A stretch of DNA of 64,000 nt from the NCBI GenBank assembly GCA_035511515.1, contig DATKFG010000074.1, positions 1 through 64,000 on the forward strand, in the 5' to 3' direction. This DNA is from VBCK01 sp035511515 (GTDB lineage: Bacteria; Pseudomonadota; Gammaproteobacteria; Burkholderiales; Burkholderiaceae_F). Both the position numbers and the translations under genes were made by a program. Below, one piece after another: positions 25,374-34,803 of this stretch. Position 1 is the stretch's first letter. Every line of letters begins with the position of its first letter. The notes under the pieces are model-generated. The model made no database searches, had not been told where the DNA came from, and saw only the letters and a program-made list of their open reading frames with translations.

Positions 25374-26452
25374 GCGCGGTGGCATCCAGCTCGTCACCCG
25401 GTCCCGACCTCAGGCGGCTGCGCGACCGACTGCGACTGCCGCTGATGGTGCTGGGCGTTGCGGCCGTGACGCTCGGCACGCTGTATTTCTGGCTCAGCGG
25501 CGGCCGCTACGTGTCGACCGATGACGCTTACGTACAGGCGGGCCGGGCTTCGATCAGCAGTAACGTGGCGGGCCAGGTGATCTCAATTGCGGTACGCGAC
25601 AACCAGGTCGTGCGCCGCGGCGACCTGTTGTTCCGGCTCGACGATCAGCCATACCGCATCGCCGTGCAAGCCGCGCAGGCAAGGCTGGCCACTGCCCGCC
25701 TGCAGATCATCGCCGACAAGGCAACCTACCAGCAGCAGGTGGCCGCGCTGCGCTCGGCGCAGAGCACGCTGCAGTACCAGGAAACCGAGTACCAGCGCCA
25801 GCGCAAGCTCCTGGCGACCAGCATTTCCTCGCAGGCGCAATTCGATCAGGCGCAGCACGCACTGGATGCCGCACGCCAGCAGGTCGTCTTGACGCAGCAG
25901 CAGGCCGCCGCTGTGCTCGCGATGCTGGGCGGTGATCCCGGCCTTAATCCCGACCAGCACCCGTCCGTGCAGCAGGCCCGGGCGGAACTGGACCGGGCCA
26001 AGCTCAACTTGTCCTACGCCACCATCGTGGCGCCCGAGGATGGCGTCGTCACCAAGGTGGAACAGCTTCAAGTGGGAGACTACGTCAACGCCGCCACTGC
26101 GGTGTTCGCGTTGATCTGCGTTCGTGACGTGTGGGTCGAGGCGAACTTCAAGGAAAGCCAGCTCACCCACATGCGCGCCGGCCAGCCGGCGACCGTGCAG
26201 ATCGACACCTACCCGGGCAGGACGTTCAGGGCTCACGTGGCCAGCATCGCGCCTGGCACGGGCTCACAATTTTCGGCGCTGCCGCCGGAGAACGCCACCG
26301 GCAATTGGGTCAAGGTGGTGCAGCGCCTGCCGGTGCGCCTGGAGCTGGAAAGCGTCGATTCGAGCTTGCCGCTGCACTCCGGCCTGAGCACCACGGTCGA
26401 AGTCGATACGGGCCACCGGTCAATACTCGACGCGCGCGACGCCAGGTCATGA
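25370..26452 (+). CDS. emrA: EmrA-type membrane-fusion protein (HlyD family)
   Basis: The product has 360 residues. One N-terminal transmembrane helix (LMVLGVAAVTLGTLYFWLSGG) is followed by the lipoyl half YVSTDDAYVQAGRASISSNVAGQV, a long coiled-coil hairpin (about residues 95-205), the second lipoyl half LSYATIVAPEDGVVTKVEQLQVGDYV and a beta-barrel domain with VWVEANFKESQLTHMRAGQP. All are typical of EmrA. It bridges the inner-membrane pump and outer-membrane channel. ATG 25370 overlaps the marR stop; its own TGA overlaps the emrB start. The tripartite set is completed by the next two genes. Confidence 0.92.
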   Translation: MSAVASSSSPGPDLRRLRDRLRLPLMVLGVAAVTLGTLYFWLSGGRYVSTDDAYVQAGRASISSNVAGQVISIAVRDNQVVRRGDLLFRLDDQPYRIAVQAAQARLATARLQIIADKATYQQQVAALRSAQSTLQYQETEYQRQRKLLATSISSQAQFDQAQHALDAARQQVVLTQQQAAAVLAMLGGDPGLNPDQHPSVQQARAELDRAKLNLSYATIVAPEDGVVTKVEQLQVGDYVNAATAVFALICVRDVWVEANFKESQLTHMRAGQPATVQIDTYPGRTFRAHVASIAPGTGSQFSALPPENATGNWVKVVQRLPVRLELESVDSSLPLHSGLSTTVEVDTGHRSILDARDARS

Positions 26453-27981
26453 GCGCAACGGTACCGGCGGGCGCAACACCCGCGCTGAACCGCGGCATGA
26501 TCACGGGCACCGTAATGCTGGCTTCGTTCTTGCAGTCGCTCGACACCACGATCGCCAACATTGCGCTGCCGCGCATGCAGGGCGCGCTGTCCGCGACACA
26601 GGACCAGATGACCTGGGTGCTGACGTCGTATATCGTCGCCGCAGCGATCATGACGCCGCTCGCCGGCTGGCTGGCCGGCCAATTCGGTCGCAAGCGCGTG
26701 TTCCTGGCCTCGGTGATCGGCTTCACCGCCGCGTCGGCGCTGTGCGGCCTGGCGCAAACGCTGCCGCAGATCGTTTTGTTCCGCCTGCTGCAGGGATTGT
26801 CCGGTGCCGCGCTGGTGCCGATGTCGCAGGCTGTACTGTTCGACATCAATCCACCGGAGCTGCATGGCAGGGCCATGGCGGGCTGGGGTCTGGGCGTGGT
26901 GCTCGGCCCAGCCCTGGGCCCGGTCATCGGCGGTTGGCTCACCGACAATTACAGCTGGCGCTGGGTTTTCTACATCAATGTACCGGTCGGTATCCTGGCC
27001 TGCCTCGGAATCCTCGCCCACCTTCCGGAAACGCCCAAGCACCGCAGCCGCTTCGATCTGTTCGGTTTCGCCGTACTCAGCCTGGCCGTTGGTGCCCTGC
27101 AGGTCACGCTCGATCGCGGGCCCTTGAAAGACTGGTTTGGCTCCACCGAGATCTGGATCGAGACGACGGTCGCCGCGCTCGCCTTCTACCTGTTCCTGGT
27201 GCACTCCGCCACCAGCCGGCAGCCCTTCATTCCTCTGGCGTTGTTCCGGGATCGCAACTTCCTCACCGGCAACGTATTCATCTTCGTGATCGGCGTTGTG
27301 TTATTCGCTACGCTGGCGCTGCTGCCGCCGCTGCTGCAGAACCTCTTGAATTACCCGGTGCTGGAAGCTGGCCTGGTCACCGCGCCGCGCGGCTTCGGCA
27401 CGCTCGTGGCCATGCTGGTGGTCGGCCGGTTGATCGGGCGCTTCGACGCGCGGCTGATCATCGGGTCCGGCTTCGCCCTGACCGGCCTGTCGTTGTGGCA
27501 GATGACGCACTTCTCGCCGCAGATGGACCAATGGCCGGTGATCATATCGGGCGTGGTGCAGGGGGTGGGAACGGGCGCCGTCTACGTGCCGATGGCGGCG
27601 CTCTCGTTCGCGACGCTGTCTACGCAGTTGCGCAACGAGGGTGCCGCCATGTTCAACCTGATGCGCAACATCGGCAGCAGCGTCGGCATCTCCGTCGTGC
27701 AAGCGCTGTTCGCCAGCAATTCCCAGGTGATTCACTCCAGCCTGGTCGGACACATCACGCCCTATAACCTGGCTGCCCGCAATCCGCAGCTCGCTGCACA
27801 GCTCGCATCGCCCGATGGAGCGGCGGCGCTCAATGCCCGCCTGAGCGATCAAGCCTCGATGATCGCCTACGTCGACGACTTCCAGCTGATGCTCATCCTG
27901 ACCGTGCTGGCCATGCCGCTGCTGCTGCTGGTGCGAAAGGCCGGAGCGCAGCCGGGAGCGCCGCAGGTCGCGGCCGAGTGA
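26449..27981 (+). CDS. emrB: EmrB/QacA-type multidrug efflux pump (MFS, DHA2)
   Basis: The product has 510 residues with 14 predicted transmembrane segments. The DHA2 motifs are visible: LDTTIANIALPRMQGAL in TM1, WVLTSYIVAAAIMTPLAGWLAGQFGRKRVF (motif A), FRLLQGLSGAALVPMSQA and GWGLGVVLGPALGPVIGGWL (motif C, antiporter family). It expels hydrophobic drugs or uncouplers using the proton gradient. The start overlaps emrA by 4 bp (ATGA), so all of marR-emrA-emrB is translationally coupled. The substrate range cannot be deduced. Confidence 0.94.
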   Translation: MSATVPAGATPALNRGMITGTVMLASFLQSLDTTIANIALPRMQGALSATQDQMTWVLTSYIVAAAIMTPLAGWLAGQFGRKRVFLASVIGFTAASALCGLAQTLPQIVLFRLLQGLSGAALVPMSQAVLFDINPPELHGRAMAGWGLGVVLGPALGPVIGGWLTDNYSWRWVFYINVPVGILACLGILAHLPETPKHRSRFDLFGFAVLSLAVGALQVTLDRGPLKDWFGSTEIWIETTVAALAFYLFLVHSATSRQPFIPLALFRDRNFLTGNVFIFVIGVVLFATLALLPPLLQNLLNYPVLEAGLVTAPRGFGTLVAMLVVGRLIGRFDARLIIGSGFALTGLSLWQMTHFSPQMDQWPVIISGVVQGVGTGAVYVPMAALSFATLSTQLRNEGAAMFNLMRNIGSSVGISVVQALFASNSQVIHSSLVGHITPYNLAARNPQLAAQLASPDGAAALNARLSDQASMIAYVDDFQLMLILTVLAMPLLLLVRKAGAQPGAPQVAAE

Positions 27982-27988
27982 CCTGCCC

Positions 27989-29506
27989 ATGGTGAAGCCG
28001 CCGCTCCAGTACGCATCTGTCGCGATCGCGGCGACGTTGCTGGCCGCTTGCACGGTCGGCCCGGATTTCCAGCGCCCGGTGCCGCGGACCCCGTCCGTTT
28101 ATACCAACGAAGACCTTCACAACCTGTCGGCCAGCGACCAATCACTCGTTTCGGGCCAGAATCCGGTGGCTGGCTGGTGGCGCTTGTTTGGATCCGCCGA
28201 ACTGGATACGACCGTCGAGCTGGCGCTGTCTGGAAATCGCGACCTGGCCTCTGCCGAGGCGACCTTGGCACAGGCGCGCGAAGCGGTCAGTGCAAGCGCC
28301 GGTTCGCTGGTTCCGCAGCTCAACCTGGATGCGGGCACCGGTCGCCAGAAGTATGGTGCACAATTCAGGGGCCCCCAGTATTTCCCGCCCTTTACGTACT
28401 TCGCCCTCGGGCCCAGTGTCAGCTACCTGCTCGACTACACCGGGGGCGAGCATCGGGCGGTGGAGCAGCAGCAGTCGCTTGCAGACTACCAGGCCTTTCA
28501 GGTGCAGGCGTCCTATCTGAACCTGACCGGCGACGTTGTCGGGCAGGCGCTGGTGATGGCCTCCACCGGCGCGCAGATCGAAGCGGTCGAATCGCTGCTG
28601 GCGCAGGACCGGCAGAACCTGAGCCTGGTGCAGTCCGCTTTCGACGCCGGCTCGGTCTCGCGCCTCGACGTGCTCAGTGCGCAGAGCCAGCTGGCCGAGG
28701 ACCAGACCCTGCTGCCGCCGCTGCGCCAGCAGCTCAGCGCCGCGCGCCACGCTCTATCGATTCTGACCGGACAGGCACCGGCAGACTGGGCGCCTCCGGA
28801 CTTTCACCTGTCGGCCTTGCGGCTGCCGCGGTCGCTGCCTCTGACGGTGCCATCAGAACTGGTACATCGCCGGCCTGACATTTTGGGCGCGGAGTCGCAC
28901 CTGCACGCCGCGACCGCGGCCGTCGGGGTCGCCACCTCAGCGCTGTATCCGCAAATCATGCTCACCGCCTCGGCCGGCCCGCAGGCCCTTCAAATCTCGC
29001 ACCTGTTCGACAAGTCGAGCGCGGCCTGGAGTCTGGCTGCGGGACTGAGCGCGCCGTTGTTCGACGGCGGCAGCCGTCGCGCGCAGCGCCGCGCGGCGCT
29101 CGATGCGATGCAGGCTGCGCTCGCCAGCTATCAGCAGACCGTGCTGCGATCGTTTGGTCAGGTCGCTGATGTCCTCACCGCGCTGGATCACGATGCCGAG
29201 CAACTGGCGGCCCAGAAGAATGCGCTCGACTCGGCCGAAGCCAGCCTCGATCTGAGCCGACAGAGCTACGGCTTCGGCAATACCGGCGTGCTGCAGGTGC
29301 TCGACGCCGAGCGTCTTTACCAGCAGGCCCGGTTGGGCTACCTGCGCGCTCAGGCGCAGCGTTACCAGGACACGGTGCAGCTTTTCCTGGCGCTGGGTGG
29401 ATCCGATCCTGGTGAGCCGTCGGCCGGTTCACCGCTGGCCAGCGGCCACGTCATCCGGGCAATTCCTACGACCAGTAACGATGCTGCTCGAGGCCCAGGG
29501 CGATGA
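27989..29506 (+). CDS. NodT/OprM-family outer-membrane efflux lipoprotein
   Basis: The product has 505 residues. A lipoprotein signal peptide ends TLLAACTVGPDFQRP (Cys acylation), which is the standard NodT/CusC opening. Two OEP repeats follow, with WWRLFGSAELDTTVELALSGNRDL, the long helices LDVLSAQSQLAEDQTLLPPLRQQLSAARHALSILTGQ, and PSELVHRRPDILGAESHLHAATAAVGVATSALYPQIML at the second repeat. It forms the trimeric channel-tunnel for the EmrAB pump. It starts 7 bp after emrB. The C-terminal 25 residues are not conserved and overlap the end of the convergent small gene by 41 bp. Confidence 0.93.
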   Translation: MVKPPLQYASVAIAATLLAACTVGPDFQRPVPRTPSVYTNEDLHNLSASDQSLVSGQNPVAGWWRLFGSAELDTTVELALSGNRDLASAEATLAQAREAVSASAGSLVPQLNLDAGTGRQKYGAQFRGPQYFPPFTYFALGPSVSYLLDYTGGEHRAVEQQQSLADYQAFQVQASYLNLTGDVVGQALVMASTGAQIEAVESLLAQDRQNLSLVQSAFDAGSVSRLDVLSAQSQLAEDQTLLPPLRQQLSAARHALSILTGQAPADWAPPDFHLSALRLPRSLPLTVPSELVHRRPDILGAESHLHAATAAVGVATSALYPQIMLTASAGPQALQISHLFDKSSAAWSLAAGLSAPLFDGGSRRAQRRAALDAMQAALASYQQTVLRSFGQVADVLTALDHDAEQLAAQKNALDSAEASLDLSRQSYGFGNTGVLQVLDAERLYQQARLGYLRAQAQRYQDTVQLFLALGGSDPGEPSAGSPLASGHVIRAIPTTSNDAARGPGR

Positions 29507-29915
29507 GCAGTGCCGTGCCGCTCATCGTCATCGCCCCGACGGGGCCATCGGCGATCAGCGCACCGATTTGCAGCAACGCGTCCGGGCTGCACTGCTGGAC
29601 GTAACGCGTCAGTTCGAGCACCTGCCCCGATGTAATGCGACCCACGTCATCCGGTGAAATGGGCGCTGCATCGCGTCTGAGCCGATACAGGAGATGACGG
29701 AAGGCGCCGGTCGCAATGGCGACGAGAGCCAACGGCCCGAGGGGTCGCACCAGTTGTTCGACCAACTGGACGCGCAGCGCAGTAGGCGCCTCCCCGTACA
29801 GCGCGGAAACCAGCTCGGGGATATCGCGGGCTGACCCCTTCTCACGCGCGACCCGCGGCCGCCGATTCGCAGGGACCCGCCGTCCGTCGGACTCATCATC
29901 GACCGCGGAGCTCAA
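29466..29915 (-). CDS. Hypothetical protein downstream of patatin/PerM remnant
   Basis: The product has 149 residues if started at TTG 29915, which overlaps the preceding stop as TTGA. It has a charged N-terminal region (DDESDGRRVPANRRPRVARE), then DIPELVSALYGEAPTALRVQLVEQLVRPLGPLALVAIATGAF with one hydrophobic segment. A C-terminal half SPDDVGRITSGQVLELTRYVQQCSPDALLQIGALIAD ends in a second hydrophobic patch (MTMSGTALLIALGL). No family recognised. Its 3' end overlaps the convergent efflux channel gene by 41 bp. The reading frame is protein-like but the unusual start keeps confidence moderate. Confidence 0.55.
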   Translation of the reverse strand: MSSAVDDESDGRRVPANRRPRVAREKGSARDIPELVSALYGEAPTALRVQLVEQLVRPLGPLALVAIATGAFRHLLYRLRRDAAPISPDDVGRITSGQVLELTRYVQQCSPDALLQIGALIADGPVGAMTMSGTALLIALGLEQHRYWS

Positions 29916-30355
29916 GACGGCGCCTCGGCGCGGCACCGCACGGTCGCGCTGGGCTCGCCTTTCCTTTCCGAATGTGACGGAACGAACCCCTGACGGAACG
30001 TCACGCACTCTCCAGCCGCATCGTCCTTCGACGATCCCAGGCCCACACGGCGGCGAATCTGCTTCCAACGGTCGCGCAGCGCGCCGATGGCCGCGGCAAT
30101 CGCTCCGCGCGCCCTGGCGACAGTCAGATACAGGGTCAGCGGCGTGGCGGCGTACAGTCCGGCAGGGCCCCAGATCCAACTCCAGAAGACGGCCGAAATC
30201 ACAGCGAAAAGCGGCGTCAGGCCGGTCACGAAGAAATGCGACAGTCGTGCACCGGCGTCAGCCATCGCCATCATGGTCGGACGAAGAACAGCCGGTTCAG
30301 GTCGCGGAGATTTGAGAAAGGACATCATGGGCAGGGCGGCTTCGGTGCAGGTCAT
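29912..30355 (-). pseudogene. Remnant of AI-2E (PerM) transporter, C-terminal part only
   Basis: The frame encodes 147 residues. The segment VTGLTPLFAVISAVFWSWIWGPAGLYAATPLTLYLTVA matches the conserved last transmembrane hairpin of PerM/AI-2E permeases (NP-vv-la-vFWGWLWG-GALLAVPLt pattern). Complete permeases have about 350 residues and 7-8 membrane segments; here there is room for two, and the N-terminal region overlaps the 3' end of the patatin gene. After the hairpin the chain becomes hydrophilic. Either this is a decayed permease or a small membrane protein that kept this hairpin. The true start is unclear (Met at residues 1, 10, 28 and 29). Confidence 0.6.
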
Positions 30356-31556
30356 GCGTCACGAACGGCTCGTCGTCACCCGGCTTGTCCAGCCAGTCGC
30401 GGTGCCGGAGGGTTTCCTGCATGTCGGAAAGGCCGGTCGACCAGTGTTCGTTCATCGTCAGCATTCCAAACTGGTAATCTTTGGCGTAGCTTTCGTGGGG
30501 CTTGCCTCGATAAATCAGGTGGATCACGTTGCGCCGCGCGATGCAGGCCATCTGCTCGGCGCGCCGATACCAGGGGCTGCTTCTCTCGGACTGCGGTACC
30601 CGGGCCAAGGCCTCGTGCAGCAGGCGGCGATAGTTCTGCTCCTCCTGCATGGTGGTCGTGATCAGACGGGTCCGGCTCGAGTACTGGATGTCCTTCTGAC
30701 GGACCGCCACCTGCAGCAGATCGTTGGGCAGCTCTCCGCTTGCGCTCCACAGGTCGATCTGGAAAATCAGCGCATCGCGCCGGGGCTTCGAGGTGAGCAC
30801 GTAGTGCAGCGGCGTATTGGAAACCAGCCCGCCGTCCCAGTAGAACTCGCCGTCGATCTCGACCGCAGGAAACCCGGGCGGCAGCGCACCGGAAGCCATG
30901 AAGTGCTCCGGGCGCAGAGTGCGCTCGGTGTTGTCGAAGTACACGAAATTTCCGTTGCGCACGTTCACCGCGCCCACCGAAACGCGCATCTGGTCGGCCC
31001 GGTTGATCCGGTCAAAGTCCGCGAAGCGCTCGAGCGTGGCGTGCAGCGGGCGGGTGTCGTAGAAGCTCGCCGTGTGCGGGCCGTGGGACGCCAGTCCAAG
31101 CGAATGCCATGGGCGTGGGACGAAAAACCCGTTTTGCCCTTCCAGCACGGCACGCGCTGACTCCACCGAGTCGACCCAGGTGCGCCAGGCGTCGGGAACT
31201 TGCTGCGAAGAACCCAGCAGCGACGCTAGAGGGTGCGATGGCCACCAGGGCTGTCGGCATATGAATTCCCAGAACGCGCGCAATTGCGCGACTCGTCGCT
31301 CGGGCGGATTGCCCGCGATCACGGCCGCGTTCAAGGCTCCGATCGAGATACCGGCGACCCAGTTCGGGTGAATGCGCGCTTCGGCCAGGCCTTGATAGAC
31401 GCCGGCTTGATAGGAACCGAGGGCGCCTCCGCCCTGCAGGACGAGCGCCGTGACCGCATAGTCCGGGTCAGGTGCGTCTGCGTTTTTCCGATGCAGCGTC
31501 AACGGATTCGTGTCGCCTCCTTCCTGAACCAGCTCCGGCTGACGGGGAACGTTCAT
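30297..31556 (-). CDS. Patatin-like phospholipase (DUF3734-containing)
   Basis: The product has 419 residues. The patatin core has the oxyanion loop VLQGGGALGSYQAGVYQGL, the nucleophile elbow VAGISIGALNAAVIAGN (Ser71 in G-x-S-x-G) and the catalytic Asp241 in FYWDGGLVSNTPL. The C-terminal third (QVAVRQKDIQYSSRTRLI, RRNVIHLIYRGKPHESYAKDYQFG) is the DUF3734 extension found with such proteins in proteobacteria that make polyhydroxybutyrate. There is no signal peptide. The likely activity is cytoplasmic phospholipase A/lysophospholipase or esterase. Its ATG overlaps the PBP stop by 4 bp, which ties lipid turnover to peptidoglycan synthesis in one operon. Confidence 0.9.
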   Translation of the reverse strand: MNVPRQPELVQEGGDTNPLTLHRKNADAPDPDYAVTALVLQGGGALGSYQAGVYQGLAEARIHPNWVAGISIGALNAAVIAGNPPERRVAQLRAFWEFICRQPWWPSHPLASLLGSSQQVPDAWRTWVDSVESARAVLEGQNGFFVPRPWHSLGLASHGPHTASFYDTRPLHATLERFADFDRINRADQMRVSVGAVNVRNGNFVYFDNTERTLRPEHFMASGALPPGFPAVEIDGEFYWDGGLVSNTPLHYVLTSKPRRDALIFQIDLWSASGELPNDLLQVAVRQKDIQYSSRTRLITTTMQEEQNYRRLLHEALARVPQSERSSPWYRRAEQMACIARRNVIHLIYRGKPHESYAKDYQFGMLTMNEHWSTGLSDMQETLRHRDWLDKPGDDEPFVTHDLHRSRPAHDVLSQISAT

Positions 31557-34500
31557 GGTCCAGTCCCGATTTGGGAATCATCGCGATTGAGCGCGATGAT
31601 CCGGGGCTTTGCGGCGGACTCATTGGGCGGAGCTTCCACCAGCGGCTGCAGCTCCGGCGCCAGCGCCCTGAGCAGCGAGACGGCCAGTGCGCTCGTGAAG
31701 TGGTAGCGGTCGGCCTGAGGCCCGGACACGAAGGCGGTCACCGTGCCGTACAGCCGGTCGCCCAGGAAGAACACGAACGTCGCGGTACGGTCGACTGGGC
31801 GAGCCTCGATCAGCTGATGTCCAGGCCCGAACGATTCGAAACGGTTGTCGCCGGTGCCGGTCTTGCCGCCGATCGGAAGCGGCTTCCCATCCGATCCGAC
31901 ATAGACGCCGCGCACTCGGCCCGCCGTTCCGCTGGCGACGACGCCGGCCAGGGCGCGCCGCAGCGTTGCGGCGACCTGAGACGACATGACCCGCTCCGGC
32001 GCCTCGGGCCGATAAGTCATTTCGGTGTGGTACGGCGTGCCCGCCGCCAGAAGCACCCGTTCGATGTCCGTCGTCGATTGTCTGACGCCGTCATTCAGAA
32101 TGATCCCCATCAGCGTGGCGAGCGCATCGGGCCGATCTCCGGAGCTGCCGATCGCCGTGGCCAGTGATGGAACCAGGCGGGCGAACGGATAGCCCTGCCG
32201 CCTCCAGTCCTGCAGGAGGTGGTCGAATGCATCCTCCTCGACGAGCCGCTGGACGCGCGCGTCCTGCTGGCGGGTGTTCGCGGTCCTGAACAGCCAGACG
32301 TAGGCCTGCTGGCGTTCTTCGGAGCTCGCCGCGATGACCTGCGGCGGCGTGGCGTCGGAATGGTGCTGCAGGTAGGCAACCAGCCAGAGCTCGAGCGGAT
32401 TGACACCTGCGAGGTAGCCCCGGTCGCTCAGCGAGAACTGGCCCGGACCATATCGGGCGTGCATCTGTGCGACGGTCGCTTCCGGCGGCACCTCGTGCAG
32501 GTGTTGCGCGAGGAAACCGCGCATCTGAGCCACCGAGTCATCGGGCCGCACGGTGCGGAACATCACGACCAGCCGGCGCGGTGTTGGCCGCACACGGCTG
32601 GCCAGTTGCTCGAGCGCCTCGTCCGGCGACAGGCCATCGTATTCGGAGCAGAAGCGACTCAGATAGAGGCCGCCTTCCTCATCGGCGAAGCGCCGCAACA
32701 GATCCCTGCGCGCGGGAGCGTCGGCTGAGCCGGCCAGTTCGTCGGGCGCACCGAAGTCGGCCTCGTAATGGCGGATCACGTCGCGCAGCAGCCGCACGAA
32801 GGCCAGATTGACCGAATGCTCGAAGGCCTGTTCCACCGTCGGCTTCTGGTCGTCTTCCGAGCGATCGAAGTTGTGAAAGACGTGGATGCCGCCGCCCGTG
32901 AAGAACTCTTCGCCGGGGCTTGCGGAATACCGGCGCTGCATCGCGGCGTCGAGCATCGGCTGCAGCGCGCGCTGCTCCGGTGCGATGGCGGCCAGGTAAC
33001 CGGCTGCCCATCGCCGGATCGGATCATTGCTGGTCGCCGCCATCTGCCGCAGCGCCGGGCCCGAACCCGTCGACAGTTCGCGGTACAGGCTGTCGACGAT
33101 TCCCAGATAGGTCGCGAGCGTTCTCAACTTGGCGGTGGATCCGAGAATCAGCTTCGCCCCCGAGTTGATGTCGAAGGGTTGGTTGAGGCTGTCGGCGTGG
33201 ATGCGGACCAGATTGCGGTCCTTGCCGCGTTCATAGAGGACGACGCTCCAGGCGACCTTGCCCGGATCCACATCGCCGAGCAACTGGTCACCGACCAGGC
33301 CGAGTGCCGTGACCTCGTGCGGATCCTTCAGCCGCTCGAGCAGGGCCGCCACCCGTCTCTGAGCGGCCGCGTCGACGCTGACATCGGCCGACAGATCCAT
33401 GCGGTCGAGGCGGTAGACCTCGGGCAGGCCGAGCGCAACCATCAGTTCGGTGCGCACCGCATCGACGGCCTTGCGCTCGACGAACGAGCCGGCAAGCGGC
33501 GCCGATGGCCTGGGCGCGAACACGAGCCGGGCCTTCAGCGCCGCGTCGCGCAGAGACGGATCGATGACACCCGCCGCCGCCAGCGCACGCAGATAGGCGT
33601 CTGCGAGCCGCTCAAGATCGGTCCGCCCGGCGTTCAGGTAATAGGCCGGCCGGCGCTGGGCGATCAGCAGGCTGAGCGCTTCCTTGTACACCTGCGCGCG
33701 GCGACTGGTCTCGCCTCTGGAGCCAGTGCGAAGCGAAACGAGCCGGTTAACCTCGGCGAAATCGACGCCATACCATGCGAGCATCCCGTCGCCGAACCCG
33801 ATGACTTCGCCGTGGCCGGGCCTGGAGCCCAGCGGCGTCGAGTTCAGGTAGGCCATGACGATGTCCTGCTGAGCTGAAATCGTCTCGGGACCATCCAGAT
33901 ACGCGCGCGCAGTGGCGGTCGCCATCTGCCGCATTTTCTCGGCGACGTTTTCGGTACGCCCGGCTGGCGAGTGCCGGTATTTCTCTATCTGCGTCGCCAG
34001 GGTGCTGGCTCCCCCGTGCTTGAGGCTCGGGTCGAGGACCCCACCCACTCGCCTGGCAGCGGCCAGCGCGAAGCGGCGCCATTCGATGGCCGGGTTGCGA
34101 TACGGATCCCTGGGATCGAGAAGCTCGCGGTCTTCGATGAAACGGAGGGTGTCGACCAGGAGCGGAGGGATTTGGGCGAAACGCTGGTAAGCCACCGATG
34201 GATACGGTGCTGCTTCGAGCGTCTCACCCCGGCGATCCTTCAGCACGAGGCCTGCCTGAGACTTTTCGTGATAGACGGCATAGCCGCCCGCATCGATGAA
34301 GTTCATCAATGCGGGCGACTGGCGAGCCTGGCTGGTCACCTCGAAATCGCGCCCCATCAGCCGCTGAACCAGAGACGGCAGCTCGACGTAGCCAAGACGC
34401 TGGTCGTACGGACCGGCCTGCGGAAACCGCAAGGTCGGGCTGGGCCCCGGCTCGACCTTGTACTTGAAGTCGGCCACTGCGCGCCAGACCAGCACTGATT

Positions 34501-34675
34501 CCACCGGTCGCTGGTTGACCAGCAGCAAGAACAGCGCGCAGCCCAGCAACAGGCTCCAGAATCCCGCTCGCCCGATCTTCTCGTTTCCCGGCAGGGCGGC
34601 TGCAGCAATTGTCCGGGCAGCGGGCCGCACTGCTGCGCTGATGCAGTCGCCACGTTCGATGGCAGTACTTGACAT
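31553..34675 (-). CDS. Large bifunctional penicillin-binding protein (GT51 + transpeptidase)
   Basis: The product has 1040 residues from ATG 34675, which has GAGAG 5 bp upstream; GTG 34705 is a weaker alternative. There is one N-terminal transmembrane helix (WSLLLGCALFLLLVNQ). A GT51 glycosyltransferase domain follows, with TLRFIEDRELLDPRDPYRNP (catalytic Glu), KHGGASTLATQIEKYRH and MRQMATATARAYL. The transpeptidase has S-T-A-K in LGSTAKLRTLATYL, S-V-N in FEHSVNLAFVRL and K-T-G in IGGKTGTGDNRF. The GT motif is GGASTLATQ instead of the usual GGSTITQQ, and the domains are separated by a long insertion. This puts it in a divergent class-A group rather than classical PBP1a/1b/1c. Periplasmic peptidoglycan synthesis is the likely role. 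Confidence 0.9.
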   Translation of the reverse strand: MSSTAIERGDCISAAVRPAARTIAAAALPGNEKIGRAGFWSLLLGCALFLLLVNQRPVESVLVWRAVADFKYKVEPGPSPTLRFPQAGPYDQRLGYVELPSLVQRLMGRDFEVTSQARQSPALMNFIDAGGYAVYHEKSQAGLVLKDRRGETLEAAPYPSVAYQRFAQIPPLLVDTLRFIEDRELLDPRDPYRNPAIEWRRFALAAARRVGGVLDPSLKHGGASTLATQIEKYRHSPAGRTENVAEKMRQMATATARAYLDGPETISAQQDIVMAYLNSTPLGSRPGHGEVIGFGDGMLAWYGVDFAEVNRLVSLRTGSRGETSRRAQVYKEALSLLIAQRRPAYYLNAGRTDLERLADAYLRALAAAGVIDPSLRDAALKARLVFAPRPSAPLAGSFVERKAVDAVRTELMVALGLPEVYRLDRMDLSADVSVDAAAQRRVAALLERLKDPHEVTALGLVGDQLLGDVDPGKVAWSVVLYERGKDRNLVRIHADSLNQPFDINSGAKLILGSTAKLRTLATYLGIVDSLYRELSTGSGPALRQMAATSNDPIRRWAAGYLAAIAPEQRALQPMLDAAMQRRYSASPGEEFFTGGGIHVFHNFDRSEDDQKPTVEQAFEHSVNLAFVRLLRDVIRHYEADFGAPDELAGSADAPARRDLLRRFADEEGGLYLSRFCSEYDGLSPDEALEQLASRVRPTPRRLVVMFRTVRPDDSVAQMRGFLAQHLHEVPPEATVAQMHARYGPGQFSLSDRGYLAGVNPLELWLVAYLQHHSDATPPQVIAASSEERQQAYVWLFRTANTRQQDARVQRLVEEDAFDHLLQDWRRQGYPFARLVPSLATAIGSSGDRPDALATLMGIILNDGVRQSTTDIERVLLAAGTPYHTEMTYRPEAPERVMSSQVAATLRRALAGVVASGTAGRVRGVYVGSDGKPLPIGGKTGTGDNRFESFGPGHQLIEARPVDRTATFVFFLGDRLYGTVTAFVSGPQADRYHFTSALAVSLLRALAPELQPLVEAPPNESAAKPRIIALNRDDSQIGTGP

Positions 34676-34803
34676 GCGGCTCTCTTCGATAGCAGCGACC
34701 ACCACACCCTGCTCGGCGGACGTCTATCGGTAGTCTCTTGTGTTTGTCTGTGACAAAACTAAGCGCGTGTGATTGCCGACCGGCTTCACGACCCGGCGCC
34801 AGC

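Noticed and set aside
26131..26448. N-terminal extension of the EmrB frame into emrA
   Set aside because: Homology starts at ATG 26449, which overlaps the emrA stop; upstream sequence is emrA read in another frame.
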